Shown: piece after piece, positions 23,001-64,000 of the stretch
Numbering within the stretch: position 1 is the stretch's first letter
Layout of the letters: each line of letters starts with the position of its first letter
Assembly (NCBI RefSeq): GCF_041296385.1
Contig: NC_091014.1
Coordinates: 54,888,078-54,952,077, forward strand
Direction: 5' to 3'
DNA: 64,000 nt
DNA from: Aphelocoma coerulescens
Taxonomy: Eukaryota; Chordata; Aves; Passeriformes; Corvidae
Made by a program: the position numbers and the translations under genes
Notes under the pieces: model-generated
Seen by the model: the letters and a program-made list of their open reading frames with translations, nothing else
Told to the model about the DNA's origin: nothing
Database searches by the model: none

Positions 23001-26000
23001 GCACTACAGTCAAACTGAATATGCAACAATAATTGCCAGCAAACTGCATTCCAGTTGTGAAATAAATCTTTCAACAATGTATTGTGTGCGTCAGACTGTG
23101 ACTAGAGAGGAAAGCAGTGAACTACAGTAAGCCTAATAGCAGTTATTATGAATCCCAAATAAAGCTGAAATAGAAGAAATGAATCTGCATGGCAGCATTC
23201 TGAACACAAAGGGTAAGTGTAGCTCAGTGCCTTCAGCTTGAGGGGCTGTCTGTGAGGGGGTGTTAATTATGAGCTCAGGTACTTGCCTGGTGGTGTATTC
23301 TCTCGTGGGATAACTGAAATTGGTGATTCTTGCATTCAGCCTGCAGCATTGAGCACTGCTGTGTGTCAATATACTGAACTTGAGAAATAAGCAGATATAA
23401 CCTGTCCATCAGTTCAGCTTCCTGCCAGCTTTTCCCTTTCCTTTCCTCTCCACCTCCTCCTTGTGATTCATTTCTCACCCTTAGTGATTTAGACTCCAGT
23501 TTTTATGTAGGTGTTGCTTACAAATTGGAGCAGTTTGGGCTAACAAACTTTACAGTTTTCTTTCCCATAAACATACTGGCACTTGGAGCTGTGAAGTGTC
23601 AGCCTAACATAAACATATGAGATCTGAACCACTTCTTAGTGAATATAAGGGAATTATAGGAAGTTTTTTATTGGTGAGTTAGGGGTTTTATATTGTCAGT
23701 TCATGGTCACTGTAGCTAGCCTGGCCACTAAAGTCTATTTTAGACTAGTTTAGTCTAGCTTTCTAGCTGCTCTTAAACCTGATTTGATGAACTGTATTCA
23801 GCTGGCTGGGGAAAGCGAAATAGTTGAGTTGCAGAAATAATGCAAGTATTAGCTGTTCAGATCATACGCTTAGCAGGGATTCCCATCGTAGGAATGTTAC
23901 TGGCCAAACTTAGTTTGAATCATTAGCAGCTTCTCAAAGTGAGATTATTTTTTAAATGCTGTGTATTAAAAAATAATCAAATTTCTTCACTGAGTGCCAC
24001 TTAGTTGTACCCGAAATAGGGCCATAAGTGACCAGTAGTGCTGTAGTTTTCTAGTGCAAAAGTCTTCTCTTGCTTATAGAAATGTATGTTCCTTTTGTTC
24101 TGTGAAAGGACAGCCCCTTTTGTCTTGTATTGCGTCCTCTGACTACCTGCTAAAGGTAACACAGTTTGGAAAGTGGTGGGAGAGTTGTGTTCCTGAACTG
24201 CTTTTAAAATGTGCACTCTTTAAAGAAAGGAAAATTAACTTGTAGTCTAAATATGTTTGCTATTTATTGTTCATTGTTTTTGACATTGTTTTTGTCACCC
24301 TTTAGGGTAGTTTCTCTTGCACTGCAAGTAGAAAGGCCACTAGGCAAACCATGTGGGAGAATTGTTTAATGTGAAATCACGGACAATTTGTAACAGTGTC
24401 TTACTGGTGGATATGAAACAGAAGAAAACATCTAGTAATTATCCACTTATGTCCCTTTTCACATAGGCTCAGTCTTACAGCAAAGTCCTGAAGTGGTGAT
24501 CTGAATTGCCAAGGATTCAGTGCATGTGTATGGCTCTTTTGCATTCTCCATAGCACAGTATTTCACAAACTTCTCATGATTCATTAAAATAGGGAAATGA
24601 AATAGTATGTGGTTAAAGCTGTCTATTCCAGTGTAGTAATGCATCTTTGCTAGGAATGAGGCTGAAGCCAAGAAAGAGCAGTGTGGGGATCCCTACTTTA
24701 ATGATGGTTCAGGTAACTCAGACCGGAGCTGTTTCCTTGCCCATCCAGTGCTCTAGTACTTGTAAGTGTGATGCTTTAACTCTTGCCTTTAATGCTCTTC
24801 TGAATCTGTGAATCTGTTTCTACTTCAGCTGTTGCCTCCATTGTTTAGTAGAGCCCAAGCTTATCTTATTGAGCAGTTGCCCACTCCCAGGAACAATTCT
24901 GTGGCTACTGACAGAGTAAATGGGGGGAGCGGGAGATGTAATACAAATAGTTACCAAAAATTAAATTGCAAACAGCTTCTGTGCTTCCAGCAGTTGCAAA
25001 ACACTATAATTGAAAGAAAGGGACCTTACAGCAGAGGTAGCTTTTAGACCTTTCCAAACCAGATAAAGTGTTTGTTCCTAGGTTTATGGGAAGCACTTGA
25101 TGCTTTGAGAGTGTGTGAAGTGTCTTACAATTCAAGCCTTAAGGCTATGAAATTGCAGGAGACTAAGGCAAACTTCTGTCCATATGATTGTATTCCAGTG
25201 AGGGTTTGGAGTAATTCTGCCCAGTTCAAAGGGAGTGCATGTCATCTTAAGTTAAATCCAGTGTTTGACTTGTTCCTCTCAAAAGAATCTGTCTGCTGGG
25301 AAAGATGTATGTCAACAGGGCAGTTGGTATTATTTTTTTAAGGTTGCACTACACCTTGATGTTTTGGTCCTGTCCTGTTCATGACTGTAGAAGTTGCTTT
25401 GTCTCTGTCTGTGACTGTATGGCATCTTTGTAGCAATTATGTAGTTAGATAAATGGCAAAGAATGTCTTTTGGCCCCTGAAATAACAGAAAACAAGCAGA
25501 GTTTGACCAGACTGCTATGAAGCACAATAAGGGACCATACTGGGTTAACGGGGAAGTGACTGTAGTATGTAATTTTTGGAAACAATACTAGGAAGGAGGC
25601 ATTTAAACTCAAAACAAGGATGGTCTGTCTTCCTTCTGTATTCTTTGGTCGTCTTGCATATAGACTGGCATCAAAAAGAATATTGTTAACGGTATTCTCA
25701 TCTGGCAGTTGCACAATAGCCATGTAAAGATAAATGCCCTTGTCCTACATAATTATCTACACCCCAAATGCAAACTACCAGGCAAACAAATTGCTTCCTA
25801 ATTTGTTCCTAAAATGGCAATGGTTTGCATTCATTGTGAATTGCTGTAAGAGCTTACTGGGCTTGCTTGCTTCCTTGACCACTTTAAGGGATTTTTATAA
25901 ATTCCCAGTGAAGTGCAGCATAAACTAGGAAGAGAAGTTGAGGAGTCCATGAGATAGAACTTGCTGAATCTGATTCCTCTGGTACTGTTCTTGTGGAGAA

Positions 26001-26289
26001 GACAAATTAATGGTTGGTTTGTGGTATTGCTAGTTTAGACGCCCTGTGGCTTCGAAGTCAGCCTCGAGAATAGCTCTAATGCCATGTTATCTTAGCTTGA
26101 GCCTCTAGTCTTTTACTTCTAGTACGTGAGGATTCTGTTCTGGAGCGCATGACAGCTAGTTTAAGATGATGATAGGAAGACTGCTGCTGCCATGCAATAG
26201 GGTAATTATCAAGTCTCTTTCAGGTTTGAGGTGCAGAGCCTTTTTGAGTCTCCTCACTACTATCTGGTAGTACTTAAAATATTAAAACT

Positions 26290-26350
26290 TATATGTATTT
26301 ATATATACAATATATTATACTCTATATATATATAATAAAAATATATTAAA
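26290..26350. repeat. AT-rich low-complexity tract (TATA repeats)
   Basis: Imperfect TA and ATATAT units dominate about 60 bp of intron 1. It could form hairpins and may be unstable. Confidence 0.8.
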
Positions 26351-28952
26351 TGTAGTGTTTGGTGAGATTTTAGAATAGCTGTGTTCTCCCCTTACTGTGA
26401 AAGTTGTTTTCAGCCCTGAAAATAAAAAGGTACAGATGCTCTAGAATGATCCCTTACTGACTGAAGAATGCACCCTTGTAGTATGTGAGATAATTTGGGG
26501 TTCTCCTCCTGCAAGGAATTTGATGAACCTCTCTGTAGCTATCTTCTTTCCTTAGTTCTCTTCAGATCTATGACTGGCTGGGGATACCCCTTGAAAGATT
26601 TCTTGTGGTCTTACTTATTTCTTAGCCAAAAAGAATGCCTTTATTCTAGAATATATCTCCAAGGTGTCCTGAATGCATGCATGTACTCCAGCAGCGAGGA
26701 ATTGAGGACTATGTTTCAGTGTAATGTGGGACACTTCAGATGGCTGGTTACTTCGGATTCCTCAGGAAATGATGAAACTGAATTTAGCTGAAGCATAGTG
26801 CCTCTGTGTCCTGCCTGATTATAGCCAAAAAAGGCAACTGGTTACATTCTGGGAGTTGCATAGGCAGGAAGCTGTGTAATGGAGGGTAGAGCACAGCTGT
26901 TGCCTTGCCAAACCTGATACAACTCTGAACACAATTGAATATGTCTTTTTTTTTTTTTCTTTTTCCCCTCTTTCCCTCCACTCCCTTTTTTTAACCCTTT
27001 GATCACAACCTGCAGATGATACTCTGCAGTGTCATTAAATCCTAATATGTTGAATTGTCTTCTTTATTTCCTGTATACTCTGTCAGGCTGGCTGTTATAG
27101 GATGGCCTTGGAGCTCTCCCAACAGCTCAAGTTTTTTATGGCAGCCTCCAGATTGCTGCATCTTGTCTCTGCAACAAATCTCTTGATCATTTATCCATTA
27201 AGATCTTGTTTTCAGTAATAATATGAAAAGCCAGGGAGGAGTCGCTCTGAGAATCGCCATTGTGGTTGAGGTGGAAATGTCAGTGACCCTGTGGGGAAGG
27301 AAAGATGAGGTCAAGTGTGGAATAGCTGCTTGGCATATCCTGTAAGGCTTAAGACAAAGATTTTAAACTCAAGCTAAAGGAAGTGATTATTTATAGAGTA
27401 ATTTTCTCTTTGTTTGCTAAAGAATTTTTGACTGTGAATATACAGCTATCCATACAGTCTCTGGCACAAAGTTACATACCACTTACAGTGATACATTTGT
27501 TGAAAGGAATTTCCCTACACGCTTACAAATGAGTGGTGTGGGCATTTGTGCCTGTCATTATTATGGCTGATGTTTTTCTGGCTTCATTCACTATTTGCTA
27601 ATGCTGGGACTCTACATCTATTGTTGCTCTCATGCATGTTTTGGGAATTGAGCTGCTTCTGTCCCACTTTCAATACGTTTTTGTCTGCAGTGTGTGTAGT
27701 CAGACTTCACTTGCTTGATTTGCCTGCTGGTTTGTAAATATGAGTTCTGTAGAAAAGTTATCCATATAGCTCCTGATTGCCTTCTAGGACATGAATACTC
27801 ATATTTTCATTTCCTGTTCTTTAGGTGGTAAAGAGCTCTAGTTTCTATGCAAGTTATAAAAAACATATATTGAGGACACTGGTATCTTTGTGAGGAAGAA
27901 TTCAAGAAGTAATGTTTATGGGATTTTGTAAAGAGGCTGCTGTTACATGGTTAATGAGCCTTGACGCATGCAGTCCTTTTCTGATTGAAAGGACTTTTGA
28001 ATGGCGCTAATAAAATTGCTGCCTTATAAACTGGAAAATCCCTGGCGGTAGTGTTCTGGTTTTGATGAAACACTAAATCTAGGGTGCCATTTTTCGAGTA
28101 TGCAGCCTAAGTCTCCCTTTTGTAGAGATGAAACTCTCTCCTCTATCTGGCCACAGTTTCATAGAAGGATCTTAGTAGAAGGTTTTTAGCTGTAAAATTT
28201 CCTGATTTATTCTGATACTATCTTGGAGATATTTTGCTACTGAATATTATCTAGCCAAAAAAAAAGATAAAAAACTGGTGGGCTGGGTATTACTACTAAG
28301 CTGGTGATGGAAAGGAAAGTATCTAATATCAGTCTTAACTGGTATCCTTAAATTAATGCTATCTTTTAGAAGCAAAGTGCATCTCATGGTCTAGGCTGGT
28401 AGCTGACATTTCTGAGAAGCTGTGGGTTTTTATTTGTAGCTTATCAGAATAAGGAGGTATGAAGTAAAAGTGTTGATTAAACATTTATGATTTTATTTCT
28501 GAGCAAATATCTCTACCAAGTAGAGCAGTGAAGGGTTAATCTTGACATGAATGTTACTGACACAGTGTCTGATGCTATGAGGATTGGCACAAATTGTTTG
28601 GTGCTTGCCACTTTAATGTGCTTCCTCTTTTCTGCCAAATAATGGCTTCCAAATGCTTAACGGTCGGTGTTTTGTTGTAGGTTTTGGGTTTTTTTTAAAA
28701 CTGCTTGCTAGTTTGTTTTTTTTCATACTCTTGGCAAGCAAAACCTTGGCCTTATTGGAACTTTGACAACTTTAGTGGCGCTTACTAACATGGAATTAAA
28801 GGAGGGAGAGGCATGCTCTGATGACCAGGGATTCAGAGGACATAGCATGTGCCTGTCTGCCTCTAGGAGTTTGTAAGGCAATTTGAGGCTTTAAAAATAT
28901 CCTATTTCTTTTTTCCCTCCCTCTCTTCACAGGTCCCCAGTTGTAAACCACA

Positions 28953-64000
<35,048 letters not shown>

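Larger units (their letters stand above)
13348..28932 (+). other. MYH9: MYH9 intron 1 (15.6 kb)
   Basis: The intron runs from GTGAAG to TTCACAG. Its first 500 bp belong to the CpG island. It contains a (TAA)n microsatellite at 15662-15682, a minus-strand CR1 at 19905-20095 and an AT repeat at 26290-26350. No other gene or exon is recognised. Long first introns often hold enhancers, but none can be pinpointed here from sequence alone. Confidence 0.85.

Overview
The window is vertebrate nuclear DNA, almost certainly from a bird. It has long introns with GT-AG borders, a TATA-less CpG-island promoter, and CR1 retrotransposon 3' ends in both orientations, the dominant interspersed repeat of birds. 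The one protein-coding gene that can be supported is the 5' half of MYH9, the heavy chain of non-muscle myosin IIA, on the + strand. Its translated exons match vertebrate MYH9 almost residue for residue and carry residues I recall from chicken (for example N290 and E460). I see no bacterial, viral or organellar gene.

Layout. Positions 1-12.6 kb are upstream intergenic DNA without a recognisable gene. They hold a (GT)14 microsatellite, a 27-A run, a candidate tissue-type promoter (perfect CArG box, TATA-like box and a downstream splice donor at 1966-2351), a minus-strand CR1, a roughly 125-bp segment present twice, and a plus-strand CR1 split by a roughly 340-bp insertion that contains the second copy. 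A CpG island from about 12.64 to 13.87 kb holds GC boxes, two inverted CCAAT boxes and the non-coding exon 1, whose donor is at 13347/13348. Intron 1 is 15.6 kb. Exon 2 (28933-29285) carries the start codon at 28953. Exons 3-18 follow, ending at 63521. Phases join without a break and encode residues 1-743: the SH3-like N-terminal domain and nearly the whole motor domain, with P-loop, switch I, switch II, loop 2 region and SH2/SH1 helices. The last 479 bases are the start of intron 18. The converter end, IQ motifs and tail lie beyond the window.

Points that go beyond routine annotation: intron 7 has the signature of a minor-spliceosome (U12-type) intron; intron 12 holds coding-like sequence in shifted frames that MYH9 does not explain; exon 10 has an ATT-repeat in place of a normal polypyrimidine tract; intron 3 has an isolated CpG-dense patch next to AP-1-like and CRE-like sites; and the split CR1 with a duplicated segment lies just upstream of the promoter. 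There is no sign of a multi-gene system. The interest is in gene structure, splicing and regulation.
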